Source: SLFH01 sp050486265 | GTDB lineage: Bacteria > Planctomycetota > Phycisphaerae > Phycisphaerales > UBA1924 | NCBI GenBank assembly: GCA_050486265.1 | Contig: JBJHCY010000005.1 | Span: forward strand, 186,001-250,000 | Direction: 5' to 3' | DNA: 64,000 bases | In this document: piece by piece, positions 25,738 to 33,859 of the stretch | Layout of the letters: each line of letters opens with the position of its first letter | How positions within the stretch are numbered: the first letter of the stretch is position 1 | Program-made: the position numbers and the translations under genes | The notes under the pieces: model-generated | What the model was told of the DNA's origin: nothing | The model's input: only the letters and a program-made list of their open reading frames with translations | The model's database searches: none

Positions 25738-26178
25738 ATGCCGCCGATGCCCGAGCCCAAGGAAAAGCACCCCGAGCCCGCCAAGCGGCACGCCCGCGTG
25801 CGGGCCGACCACTCGGCGGAACTCGCCGAGGACTATGTCGAGGCGATCGACGAAGTGATCGCCGAGCAGGGCGAGTGCCGCGTGGTGGACCTGACCAAGA
25901 GGTTCGGGGTGAGCCATGTGACGGTGAGCCGCGCCGTCGGTCGGCTGGTGCGCGACGGGCTGGCGACGACCGAGCCCTACCGCCCGATCGAGCTGACCCC
26001 AGAGGGCCGCAGGCTCGCCCGCGCCTCGCGCAAGCGCCACGAGATCGTCGTGCGCTTCCTGCTGGCCCTGGGCCTTGACGCCAGGACGGCCGAGATCGAC
26101 GCCGAGGGCATCGAGCACCATGTCAGCCCCAAGACGCTCCGGGCGTTCGAGAAGTTTTTGGAGAAACAAGGCGGGTAG
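25738..26178 (+). CDS. mntR: MntR, manganese-responsive repressor of the DtxR/MntR family
   Basis: A 146-aa metal-dependent repressor. The winged-helix domain is clear (CRVVDLTKRFGVSHVTVSRAVGRL, read in parts). All six manganese ligands known from B. subtilis MntR can be aligned: D32 and E35 (EDYVEA), H101 (KRHEIV), and E123, E126, H127 (AEGIEHH). This fits MntR rather than iron-type DtxR. The length is close to E. coli MntR. It directly precedes a manganese-type ABC importer, which it most likely represses when Mn(II) is plentiful. Confidence 0.92.
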   Translation: MPPMPEPKEKHPEPAKRHARVRADHSAELAEDYVEAIDEVIAEQGECRVVDLTKRFGVSHVTVSRAVGRLVRDGLATTEPYRPIELTPEGRRLARASRKRHEIVVRFLLALGLDARTAEIDAEGIEHHVSPKTLRAFEKFLEKQGG

Positions 26179-26222
26179 ACCGAGCCTCCGATCGCGGGCC
26201 GAAACTCCCGCTGGCCCTGAAA

Positions 26223-26238
26223 TGTACCCGAGGCTACA
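26223..26238. promoter_or_regulatory. Candidate MntR operator
   Basis: A 16-base imperfect dyad, TGTACCCGAGGCTACA, in which the outer TGTA/TACA and inner CC/GG match symmetrically (12 of 16 positions). It ends 7 bases before the start of the substrate-binding gene at 26246, where a bound repressor would block initiation. Assignment to MntR is by position only; the known MntR boxes of other groups differ in sequence. Confidence 0.45.
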
Positions 26239-26245
26239 GTAGCCC

Positions 26246-27271
26246 ATGCTAAACGCCACACCCCCAAACCGCCCGTTGACCTCGCCGCTCCGCTCTGCGC
26301 TCTCGGTGCTCCTCGCCCCGCTCGCGGCGCTCGCCCTCCTGCTGCTGCCCGCCTGCGCCGAGCGGGCCGACCCCGAGGCCTCGCCCGACGCGGCGATCCG
26401 GATCGTCGCCACGACCGGCATGATCGCCGACGCCGCCCGGGCCATCGCCGGCGAGCGGGCCGAGGTCCGGGCGCTGATGGGCCCCGGCACCGACCCCCAC
26501 CTCTACGCCCCCACCCGCACCGACATGCAGCGGGTGCTCAACGCCGACATCGTGCTCTACAACGGGCTGCTGCTGGAGGGCAAGATGGGCGACGCCCTCG
26601 ACCGGGCCAGGACCGGCGACCGGCGCGTCGTCGCGGTCGCCGAACGGATCGACCCAGGACTCCTCCTCCACCCCGAAGAGTTCGAGGGCGAGCCCGACCC
26701 CCACCTCTGGATGGACCCGGTCCTCTGGCGCATGGTCGTCGAGGCGATCCGCGATGTGCTCGTCGAGGCCGACCCAGAGGGCGCGGACCTCTACAACGCC
26801 AACACCTCGGCCTACCTCGCCGAGATCGACGCCCTGCACGAGTACGCCTCGCGCGTGCTCGCCATGGTCCCCGAAGACAAGCGCGTGCTCGTCACCGCCC
26901 ACGACGCCTTCGGATACTTCGGCGAGCGGTACGCCTTCCGCGTGCTGGGCGTGCAGGGGATCTCGACGGCTTCGGAAGCCGGCGTCCGCGATGTCGAACG
27001 CCTCGTCGCCGAGGTGGTCGATCGCGAGATCCCGGCCGTCTTCGCCGAGACCTCCGTGCCCGACCGCAACATCCGGGCGATTATCGAGGGCGCCCGGGCG
27101 AGGGGGCACAGCGTCGCGCTCGGGGGCGAGCTCTTCAGCGACGCCATGGGCGAGCGGGGCGCATACCGCGGCACCTACATCGGGATGATCGACCACAATG
27201 TCACCACCATCGCCCGGGCGCTGGGGGCAGACATCCCCGCCTCGGGCATGGCCGGGAGACTGGATGACTGA
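26246..27271 (+). CDS. Manganese-type ABC transporter substrate-binding lipoprotein
   Basis: A 341-aa cluster A-I (TroA/PsaA/ZnuA) metal-binding lipoprotein with lipobox LLPAC (cysteine 37). Metal ligands align as H in GTDPHLY, H in DPHLWMD, E in FAETSVPD and D in IGMIDHN. Glutamate at the third position, with no His-rich loop, is typical of Mn/Fe binders such as PsaA rather than ZnuA. The stop overlaps the ATPase start. It follows mntR by 67 bases and carries the candidate operator just upstream. Mn specificity is inference. Confidence 0.9.
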   Translation: MLNATPPNRPLTSPLRSALSVLLAPLAALALLLLPACAERADPEASPDAAIRIVATTGMIADAARAIAGERAEVRALMGPGTDPHLYAPTRTDMQRVLNADIVLYNGLLLEGKMGDALDRARTGDRRVVAVAERIDPGLLLHPEEFEGEPDPHLWMDPVLWRMVVEAIRDVLVEADPEGADLYNANTSAYLAEIDALHEYASRVLAMVPEDKRVLVTAHDAFGYFGERYAFRVLGVQGISTASEAGVRDVERLVAEVVDREIPAVFAETSVPDRNIRAIIEGARARGHSVALGGELFSDAMGERGAYRGTYIGMIDHNVTTIARALGADIPASGMAGRLDD

Positions 27272-28121
27272 CAAAGACCGCCAGGACGCCCCGCCATCGC
27301 AAACACGCCTGCGCCCGCCGCAGAGCGTGCTGGACGCCCGCCCCGAGCACTCGGCGCAGAGCCCGCTGTCGGTCCACGCGATGACGGTGGCCTACCGGCG
27401 CAAGCCCGTTCTCTGGGATGTGGACCTCGATGTCCAGGCCCGGACGCTGACGGCGATCATCGGCCCCAACGGCGCCGGCAAGAGCACTTTCATCAAGGCC
27501 TGCCTCGGGCTCGTGCCTCGCGCGACCGGCGCCGTCGAGTTCTGGGGGATGCCCTTCAGAAAGGCCCGGTCGCGCGTCGGGTACATGCCCCAGCGCGAGA
27601 CGGTGGACTGGGACTTCCCCGTGACGGCGCTCGATGTGGCCTGCATGGGCCGCTACCGCAAGATCGGCTGGTGCCGCCCGGTCTCGCGGGCCCATCGCGA
27701 GGCGGCCCGGGCCTGCCTCGACCGTGTCGGCATGGCCGACTACGCCGACCGCCAGATCAGCCAGCTCTCGGGCGGGCAGCAGCAGCGGGTCTTTCTGGCG
27801 AGGGCGCTGGCGCAGGAGGCCGAGCTCTACTTCATGGACGAGCCCTTCGCCGGCGTCGACGCCTCGACCGAGCGCGCGATCGTCGGCGTGCTCCGAGAAC
27901 TCCGCGAGCGGGGCTCGACGGTGATCTGCGTCCACCACGACCTGCAGACCGTCGAGGCGTATTTCGACAACGCCGTGCTGATCAACATGCGGATCGTCGC
28001 CGCGGGCTCCGTGAGCGAGGTCTTCACGCCCGACAACCTGCACCGGACCTACGGCGGGCGCCTCACGCTGCTCGACCAGGCGAGCGAGGCGGTCGCCCGC
28101 GCCTCGCGGGGGCGAGGATGA
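27264..28121 (+). CDS. Metal ABC transporter ATP-binding protein
   Basis: A 285-aa ATPase of the Mn/Zn importer. Walker A is GPNGAGKST (residues 67-75), followed by YMPQRETVDWDFP (Q-loop, typical for Mn/Zn importers), signature LSGGQQQR, Walker B LYFMDEPFAGVD and switch VHHD. ATG 27264 overlaps the stop of the binding-protein gene by eight bases. A polar 35-residue N-terminal extension precedes the core. Its stop overlaps the first permease start (ATGA). Confidence 0.94.
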   Translation: MTDKDRQDAPPSQTRLRPPQSVLDARPEHSAQSPLSVHAMTVAYRRKPVLWDVDLDVQARTLTAIIGPNGAGKSTFIKACLGLVPRATGAVEFWGMPFRKARSRVGYMPQRETVDWDFPVTALDVACMGRYRKIGWCRPVSRAHREAARACLDRVGMADYADRQISQLSGGQQQRVFLARALAQEAELYFMDEPFAGVDASTERAIVGVLRELRERGSTVICVHHDLQTVEAYFDNAVLINMRIVAAGSVSEVFTPDNLHRTYGGRLTLLDQASEAVARASRGRG

Positions 28122-29383
28122 CCGCCGAGGAACTCGTCGAGGTCCTGCTGCTTCAGGGCGGCAGAAACACGACGCTCGTCGTGCTGGGTACGACCCTGCT
28201 CGGCGTCGCGGCGGGGCTTGTCGGCGTCTTCGGGCTCCTGCGCAGGCGGTCGCTCATGGCCGACACGCTGAGCCACGCGGCCCTGCCCGGGATCGCCGGG
28301 GCGTTCCTGGTGATCTCGGCGATCGGTATGCCGCGATCGCTCGGGGTCCTGTTGCTAGGAGCGACGGTCGCCGGAATCTTGGGCGTCCTGGCGGTGCAGG
28401 GGCTGACGAGGTACACCCGCCTGCGCGAAGACGCGGCGATGGGCATCGTGCTGAGCGTCTTTTTCGGCGTCGGCATCGTCATGCTCAGCGTCATCCAGAA
28501 CCGGCCGGGCGCAGGGCAGGCGGGGCTGAAGGCGTTCATCTACGGACAGACCGCCGCGATGAGCCCGTCGGACGCGGTCTCGATCGGGGCCGTCGCGGCG
28601 GGCTGCCTCGTCGCGACGCTGCTGCTCCGCAAGGAGTTTGTCGCCGTCTGCTTCCAGGACGAGCACGCGCGTTCCTTGGGGTGGCCCGTCGGCGTGCTGG
28701 ATCTTGCGATGATGGCGCTGGTCGTCGTGGTCACGGTGGTCGGGCTGCAGTCGGTCGGGGTGATCCTGATCGTGGCGATGCTCATCATCCCGCCGGCCGC
28801 GGCGAGGCTCTGGACCGACCGCGTCGGCGCGATGCTCTGGATCAGCGCGTTGATCGGCGGCATGAGCGGGTACTCGGGCGCGTGCGTCTCGGCGCTGTTT
28901 CCACGAAAGCCGGCGGGGTCGGTCATCGTGCTGTGCGCCGGCGGGCTCTTCCTCCTGAGCCTGCTGCTGGCCCCCCGCCGCGGCGTGTTGGGCGAGTTCT
29001 TGCGCCGGATCGCCGGGCGTGTGCGCATGGCGACCGACCATGCGCTCGAGTCGCTGTACGAACGGGAAATCGGCGCCGCATCCTCACCGCCCCGCCGGAG
29101 TGTGGCGCTGGAACGGCTGATGGCGGCGCGGGGGCTCGTCACGCTCGGGCGGCCCGGGCCGACGCTGACCGAGAAGGGCCGGGAGCGCGGCGCCCGCCTG
29201 CGGCGCAACCATCTGCTCTGGGAGCAGTACCTGATCTCCCACGCCGATGTCGCCCCCTCGCATGTCGACTGGTCGGTTGACCAGGTCGAGCATGTACTCT
29301 CTGAAGATCTTGTCGCCCAGCTCGAACGGGCGCTCGCCTCGCGGGGCGTGGCGCCCCCGACGCAGGCCGAGGGGGGGCGGTGA
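28118..29383 (+). CDS. Metal ABC permease fused to a C-terminal DtxR-like metal-binding domain (1)
   Basis: A 421-aa protein. The first ~290 residues are an ABC-3-type permease with about eight helices (MADTLSHAALPGIAG, LRKEFVAVCFQDEHARSLG, LLIVAMLIIPPAAARLWTDR-like segments). After a basic linker, about residues 310-421 resemble the wing and dimerisation/metal domain of DtxR/MntR: MAARGLVT, LTEKGRERGARLRRNHLLWEQYL, VDQVEHVLSEDL. The HxxxE and EH metal-anchor residues are retained, but the DNA-recognition helix-turn-helix is not evident. Coupled by ATGA to the ATPase. The domain may sense cytoplasmic Mn and gate transport; that is inference. Confidence 0.88.
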   Translation: MTAEELVEVLLLQGGRNTTLVVLGTTLLGVAAGLVGVFGLLRRRSLMADTLSHAALPGIAGAFLVISAIGMPRSLGVLLLGATVAGILGVLAVQGLTRYTRLREDAAMGIVLSVFFGVGIVMLSVIQNRPGAGQAGLKAFIYGQTAAMSPSDAVSIGAVAAGCLVATLLLRKEFVAVCFQDEHARSLGWPVGVLDLAMMALVVVVTVVGLQSVGVILIVAMLIIPPAAARLWTDRVGAMLWISALIGGMSGYSGACVSALFPRKPAGSVIVLCAGGLFLLSLLLAPRRGVLGEFLRRIAGRVRMATDHALESLYEREIGAASSPPRRSVALERLMAARGLVTLGRPGPTLTEKGRERGARLRRNHLLWEQYLISHADVAPSHVDWSVDQVEHVLSEDLVAQLERALASRGVAPPTQAEGGR

Positions 29384-30744
29384 TGCCCGAGATCCTGCAC
29401 AACTTCATGGTGCTGGACTTTGCGCCGCTGCTCGCGGGGCTGCTGGCGGCGGTCTCGTGCGGATTGCTCGGCAACTTCCTCGTGCTCCGCAGGCTCAGCC
29501 TGATGGGCGACGCGATCTCGCACTCGGTGCTGCCGGGGCTGGTCATCGCCTTCCTGATCGCCCAGTCGCGAGCGCCCGTGCCCATGCTGCTGGGCGCGCT
29601 CGCGGCGGGGATCGCGACCGTGGTCCTTGTCGAGCTGCTCAAACGACTCGGCAAGCTCGAACCGGGCGCGGCGATGGGCGTGGTGTTTTCCGTCCTCTTC
29701 GCCCTCGGCGTGCTGCTGCTCGAGCACGGCGCCCTGCGCGGCATGGACCTCGACGCCGACTGCGTGCTGCACGGGCAGATCGAGTACCGCATCTGGGCCG
29801 CGGCCCCCGCAGAGTGGGGCGCGTACCTCTCGATCGAGACCTGGGCGACGGCGCCGGTGCAGCTCCGGATCCTGCTGATCGCGCTGGTCGTTTCGACGGT
29901 CTTCGTCGTCGTCTTTTTCAAGGAACTCCGGATCGCGGCGTTCGACCCCCAGGCCTCGACCGCCGCGGGCATCAGCGCCCCGTTCATGCACTACGCCCTG
30001 ATGGTGCTGGTCGCGGTGGCGACGGTCGCGTCGTTCGAGGCGGTGGGATCGATCCTGGTCATCGCGATGCTGATCTGCCCGGCCGCGACCGCGAGGCTGC
30101 TGACCGACCGCCTGCGATCGCAGCTCTGGGTGAGCGTGGGGGTCGCGGCGGCCTCGGCCATCGGCGGGTACTACGCCGGCGCGGTCGTTCCGGGTTACTT
30201 CGGGCACGACGCGGTCAACGCGGCCGGGTCGATCACGGTCTTCTCCGGGCTGCTGCTCCTTTTGGCGGTGCTCTTCTCGCCCTGGCACGGGGTGATCGCC
30301 CGGGCGGTCCGCAGACGCAGGGTCCGCCTCGATGTGCTCCGCGACGACCTGCTCGGCGCCCTCTACCGCATCGAGGAATCGGGCGACGACGGGGCGGAGC
30401 TGGCCGATCTGCGGGCCGTGCTCGGCTCGGGCGCGAACGCCGCCGTCCGGTCGGCGTTGCGGCAGGGGCTGGTTTCGGGCGACCGGACCCGCATCGCCCT
30501 GACCGCAAAGGGCCGGGCCGAGTCGGCGGGGCTGATCCGGCGCCACCGCCTCTGGGAGCACTATCTCGTCGGCGAGGCGGGCTTCCGCCCCGACCATGTC
30601 CACGACACCGCCGAACGCCTCGAACACCTCCGGCGGGAGGCACCGGGCAAGGGCCCGGCGTCGGACCCCCACGGGCGCCCCATCCCGCCCGAGACCGACC
30701 CGGAACCTCCGACCTCCGGCCCCGCCGGCTCCTCGGGCGCATGA
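29383..30744 (+). CDS. Metal ABC permease fused to a C-terminal DtxR-like metal-binding domain (2)
   Basis: A 453-aa protein homologous to the previous permease. The ABC-3 core is present (MGDAISHSVLPGLVIAF, FKELRIAAFDPQASTAAG, ILVIAMLICPAATARLLTDR). A C-terminal region from about residue 310 contains LRAVLGSGANAAVRSALRQGLV, LTAKGRAESAGLIRRHRLWEHYL and HVHDTAERLEHL, again with the HxxxE and EH positions of DtxR-type metal sites. The start is ATG 29383 in a TGATG overlap with the preceding stop. A proline-rich tail follows. It is presumably the second subunit of a heterodimeric permease. Confidence 0.88.
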   Translation: MPEILHNFMVLDFAPLLAGLLAAVSCGLLGNFLVLRRLSLMGDAISHSVLPGLVIAFLIAQSRAPVPMLLGALAAGIATVVLVELLKRLGKLEPGAAMGVVFSVLFALGVLLLEHGALRGMDLDADCVLHGQIEYRIWAAAPAEWGAYLSIETWATAPVQLRILLIALVVSTVFVVVFFKELRIAAFDPQASTAAGISAPFMHYALMVLVAVATVASFEAVGSILVIAMLICPAATARLLTDRLRSQLWVSVGVAAASAIGGYYAGAVVPGYFGHDAVNAAGSITVFSGLLLLLAVLFSPWHGVIARAVRRRRVRLDVLRDDLLGALYRIEESGDDGAELADLRAVLGSGANAAVRSALRQGLVSGDRTRIALTAKGRAESAGLIRRHRLWEHYLVGEAGFRPDHVHDTAERLEHLRREAPGKGPASDPHGRPIPPETDPEPPTSGPAGSSGA

Positions 30745-30766
30745 AAAACGCCCCTCGAGGGGGCGT
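30743..30766 (-). terminator. Intrinsic terminator of tRNA-Tyr
   Basis: Read on the minus strand, a 7-bp stem (30766-30760 with 30754-30748) is followed by TTTTT, immediately after the tRNA 3' end at 30770. It also lies directly beyond the stop of the second permease on the plus strand. Confidence 0.75.
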
Positions 30767-30769
30767 CAG

Positions 30770-30852
30770 TGGGCGCGGCAGGATTCGAACCTGCGAAGGC
30801 ATACGCCAACAGATTTACAGTCTGTCCCCTTTGGCCACTTGGGTACACGCCC
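30770..30852 (-). tRNA. tRNA-Tyr (GTA)
   Basis: 83 nt. The acceptor stem pairs GGGCGTG with CGCGCCC (one G-T pair) and the discriminator is A. The anticodon loop CTGTAAA gives GTA. The T-arm is GCAGGTTCGAATCCTGC, and a long variable arm is present as expected for bacterial tRNA-Tyr. CCA is not encoded. Followed by its own terminator. Confidence 0.96.
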
Positions 30853-30963
30853 GGGGCCCGGCTGGCGGCCCGCCGGGAAGGGAGCATTTCTAGCCCGGCT
30901 CACGCCTCCCGGCAACGCGCAGGGCCCCCGATACCCAATACACTGCCCTGATCCGGAGCCAAG

Positions 30964-31572
30964 ATGGACCTCGAAACCCACATCCGCCAGTCCCTCAACG
31001 ACGCCAGAGACGATCTTCTGACCCTCGTCGAGGACCGGGCCGCCTCCGACCGCCTCGCCGACCTCGCCAGACGCATCGCCGACTGTTTCGAGGCGGGGGG
31101 CAAGGTGCTGCTCTGCGGCAACGGGGGCTCGGCCTGCGACGCGATGCACGCCGCCGAGGAGTTCACCGGGCGCTACCGCGACGACCGTCGCCCGCTCCCC
31201 GCCATCGCCCTGACCGACCCGGGGCACATCACCTGCACGGCCAATGACTACGGGTACGAGCGGGTGTTCAGCCGCGCCGTCGAGGCGCTCGGCCGACCGG
31301 GGGACATCCTGATCGCGCTCTCGACGAGCGGGAACTCCGAGAATGTGCTGCGTGCGGTCGATGCCGCGGGCGCGCTTGGGATCACGACGGCGGCCTTTCT
31401 CGGGAAGGACGGCGGACGCCTCCGCGGGCGCTGCGATCTGGAGTGGATCATGCCCGGGGGGACGGCCGACCGCATCCAGGAGCTGCACATGCTCTCGCTG
31501 CATGTGCTGATCGAGGCGGTCGAACGGCTGGTCGTGCCCGAGAACTACCGGCACACCGACGCGCGCCTGTAG
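30964..31572 (+). CDS. gmhA: GmhA, phosphoheptose isomerase (sedoheptulose-7-phosphate isomerase)
   Basis: A 202-aa SIS-domain enzyme converting sedoheptulose-7-phosphate to D-glycero-D-manno-heptose-7-phosphate, the first step toward the LPS inner-core heptose. The SIS signatures are LLCGNGGSACDAMHAAEEFTG (read in parts), STSGNSENVLRAVDAAG and the C-terminal RIQELHMLSLHVLIEAVE with the conserved E and H of the active site. The length is normal. Other heptose genes are not adjacent, but an LptD-like gene lies 3 kb on, so an LPS-bearing outer membrane is consistent. Confidence 0.95.
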   Translation: MDLETHIRQSLNDARDDLLTLVEDRAASDRLADLARRIADCFEAGGKVLLCGNGGSACDAMHAAEEFTGRYRDDRRPLPAIALTDPGHITCTANDYGYERVFSRAVEALGRPGDILIALSTSGNSENVLRAVDAAGALGITTAAFLGKDGGRLRGRCDLEWIMPGGTADRIQELHMLSLHVLIEAVERLVVPENYRHTDARL

Positions 31573-31593
31573 CGCAACCAGAGGAGCGGCCCG

Positions 31594-32178
31594 TTGCTCG
31601 GTTGGTTCAAGAAGAAGAAAAGTCCCGAGGGGAACGGGCTGGCCGAATGGGGCGGAGCCGGCGCCGACGCTCCGGGCCCAAAGACGCTGTCGGGCGCAGA
31701 ATCGCCCGGCGCGGAACCCACGACGGTTTCCGGCGACTCCAGGGCCGAGGGCGCGTGGCTTGCGCTCTTTGCAAACTTCGAAAATCCGATCCGCTTCGCG
31801 CCCGTCGCGGCGCTCGCCGAGTCGTTCACGCAGGGCGAAGACCGCGCCCGGTTTGCGGCAAAGAAGATCGGCACCCGCGACGACAACCTCGTGCAGGTCA
31901 TGCTCGATCACAAGGCGTACGGCTCGGGCAGGGCCGACATCACGGCCGCGGCCCAAGAGGCGTCGCGACGGCTCGAAGGCGTGCTTGGCGGGAAGCTCAA
32001 CCCCGGGGAATACGCGGGGGTCGCCTATCCCGACAGCGAGGGCGGGATGCACCAGATCCTGATCACGCCGCTGGACCCCGGGTCGGAGGAGGCTTCGCGG
32101 GCCACGATCGATCCGGGAGCCGAAGGCGAGCCGGTGATGACCATCGCCAAGCCCGAGCCCCGAAACCCCGACGCTTGA
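31594..32178 (+). CDS. Hypothetical protein with basic N-terminus (TTG start)
   Basis: A 194-aa soluble protein of unknown function. The start is TTG 31594, supported by GAGGAGC six bases upstream; no ATG fits. The first residues are WFKKKKSPEG, then a glycine/proline-rich linker and a folded region from about residue 50 (WLALFANFENPIRFAPVAALAESF, RFAAKKIGTRDDNLVQVML). I recognise no domain. It follows gmhA by 21 bases and may be co-transcribed; a long hairpin repeat starts 12 bases after the stop. Confidence 0.7.
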   Translation: MLGWFKKKKSPEGNGLAEWGGAGADAPGPKTLSGAESPGAEPTTVSGDSRAEGAWLALFANFENPIRFAPVAALAESFTQGEDRARFAAKKIGTRDDNLVQVMLDHKAYGSGRADITAAAQEASRRLEGVLGGKLNPGEYAGVAYPDSEGGMHQILITPLDPGSEEASRATIDPGAEGEPVMTIAKPEPRNPDA

Positions 32179-32189
32179 GCCTGTGGACC

Positions 32190-32292
32190 TGTGGCACTGG
32201 CGGCTTGCCCGTCAGTGTGCTGGGAACTCGAGCAACTCAGGCCCGATGGGTCCTTGACAGGAAACACTGGCGGGCAAGCCGCCAGTGCCACA
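32190..32292. repeat. REP/MITE-like element: 29-bp inverted repeat with 45-base loop
   Basis: The left arm 32190-32218 and right arm 32264-32292 are complementary at 28 of 29 positions. The arm begins TGTGGCACTGGCGGCTTGCC. It lies in the 169-base gap between the genes ending at 32178 and starting at 32348. The near-perfect arms suggest a mobile or REP-type intergenic repeat, possibly moved by a RAYT transposase elsewhere. Transcribed, it would form a very stable hairpin able to shield the upstream mRNA 3' end. Confidence 0.8.
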
Positions 32293-32347
32293 AGTCTCCG
32301 ACGAGTCCCTCTCTTGCGTACAATGCGGCAAGACACGGAGGCTGATC

Positions 32348-33649
32348 ATGCCGTATTACACCAAGCTCGGAAAGCTCCCCAGGAAGCGTCATGTGCAGTT
32401 CCGCCGCCCCGACGGCGCGCTGTACTCCGAGGAGCTCTTCGGCACCGAAGGCTTCGTCGGGCCGACCAGCACGCTCTACCACATCCACCCGCCGACGCAA
32501 GTCACCGGATGGAAGAACCTCTACACCACCAAGCCCGAGTATGTCGAGGCCGATGTGATGCGCATGCGCCACGCCAAGACCTCAAACATGAAGCCCAAGG
32601 GCGACCCCGTCACCGGGCGCATCGTGCTCTACGGCAACGCCGATGTCGAGATGGGCATCTGCACGCCCGAAGCCAAGATGGACTACCACTTCAAGAACGG
32701 GCAGGGCGACGAGTGCCTGTTCGTCCACTACGGCAGCGGCACGCTCTACACCATGTTCGGCACGCTGAAGTTCGGGCGTAAAGACTACATCGTCATCCCC
32801 AAGGGCACGATCTACCAGATGGTCTTCGACGAGCGACCCGACGACGGTTCAGACAACGACAGCTTCGGCGGCAAGAGCAAGGCGGAGATGCCCTACGGGC
32901 GCTTCCTCTGCTTCGAGACCGCCAACGCGAGCCACATCCTGCCGCCCCCGCGTTACATGTCCAAGAAAACGGCGCAGTTCCTCGAGCACGCGCCGTACTG
33001 CGAGCGCGACCTTCGCATCCCCGAGCCGCCCCTGACCTTCGACGAGGCTGGCGAGTTCGAGGTGCGGATCAAGGCTCGCGACAGCGTGCACAGCTACATC
33101 TACAACTACCACCCGCTCGATGTCGTCGGGTGGGACGGGTGCTACTACCCCTACTGCTTCAACATCGACGACTTCGCGCCGATCGTCGGGCAGCTGCACA
33201 TGCCCCCGCCGATCCACCAGACCTTCGAGGGGCACAACTTCGTGATCTGCTCGTTCTGCCCCCGCATGCTCGACTTCCATCCCGAAGCGATCCCGATCCC
33301 CTACAACCACTCCAACATCGATTCAGACGAGATCATGTACTATGTCGAGGGCGACTACGGCGCCCGGCGCGGGATCGAGATCGGCTCGATCAGCGTCCAC
33401 CCCCAGGGCATCCCCCACGGCCCCCACCCGGGCACCGTCGAGAAGTCGCTGGGCAAAAACTACACCGACGAGCTCGCCGTCATGTGCGACACCTTCCGCC
33501 CGATGTTCCCCACCAAGGCGGCGGTCCAGATCGACGACGAGAGCTACCCCGAGTCGTGGCGCCAGGACCACCACGCCCCGCTCGAAAACCGCAACGGCGC
33601 TCCACAGCCCAAGCCATCGGCGGCGCCCGCCTCGCCCGAACAGGGCTGA
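32348..33649 (+). CDS. hmgA: Homogentisate 1,2-dioxygenase
   Basis: A 433-aa non-heme iron ring-cleaving dioxygenase that opens homogentisate to maleylacetoacetate in tyrosine/phenylalanine catabolism. Family segments include KLPRKRHVQFRRPDG, TSTLYHIHPPTQV, MLDFHPEAIPIPYNHSNIDS and YYVEGDYG, with metal-ligand candidates H and E around NHSNIDSDE and H in HPQGIPHGPHPG. ATG 32348 is preceded by GGAGGCTGATC. No other pathway gene (hpd, fahA) is in the window. A good terminator follows. Confidence 0.95.
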   Translation: MPYYTKLGKLPRKRHVQFRRPDGALYSEELFGTEGFVGPTSTLYHIHPPTQVTGWKNLYTTKPEYVEADVMRMRHAKTSNMKPKGDPVTGRIVLYGNADVEMGICTPEAKMDYHFKNGQGDECLFVHYGSGTLYTMFGTLKFGRKDYIVIPKGTIYQMVFDERPDDGSDNDSFGGKSKAEMPYGRFLCFETANASHILPPPRYMSKKTAQFLEHAPYCERDLRIPEPPLTFDEAGEFEVRIKARDSVHSYIYNYHPLDVVGWDGCYYPYCFNIDDFAPIVGQLHMPPPIHQTFEGHNFVICSFCPRMLDFHPEAIPIPYNHSNIDSDEIMYYVEGDYGARRGIEIGSISVHPQGIPHGPHPGTVEKSLGKNYTDELAVMCDTFRPMFPTKAAVQIDDESYPESWRQDHHAPLENRNGAPQPKPSAAPASPEQG

Positions 33650-33675
33650 CCGGCGATCGGCCCACGAGCTTCCCC

Positions 33676-33704
33676 ACACCGGCGGACTTCCCGCCGGTGT
33701 TTTT
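33676..33704 (+). terminator. Intrinsic terminator of hmgA
   Basis: A perfect 10-bp stem (33676-33685 with 33691-33700) with a 5-base loop, followed directly by TTTT. It lies 27 bases after the hmgA stop. Confidence 0.85.
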
Positions 33705-33859
33705 ACTCCTCTTGCAGAATTCTTCGCTTTGCTGAAAATCGATTTTGAACAAAATCATTTGAATAAACGTCAGTGACAACGGCAGCTGCCTGAGAAGGCC
33801 CCTGCCAAGGTCATTTGAACGCCGACATTGCCCTAGCTTTTTAGGGTATGGGTTTAGCT

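Noticed and set aside
28540..30672. Very long open frame on the minus strand opposite the ABC permeases
   Set aside because: It is antisense to clearly conserved permease genes, is dominated by R, D, P, G and A, and shows no domain; long antisense frames are expected at this G+C content.
26246..30744. Zinc (Znu) importer as an alternative to a manganese importer
   Set aside because: Adjacent MntR with the full Mn ligand set, glutamate in place of the third histidine ligand and absence of a His-rich loop in the binding protein favour manganese, though iron cannot be excluded.
33831..33846. Short hairpin (CCCTA/TAGGG) as terminator of the gene at 33860
   Set aside because: Only a 5-bp stem with no T-run on the relevant strand; too weak to call.
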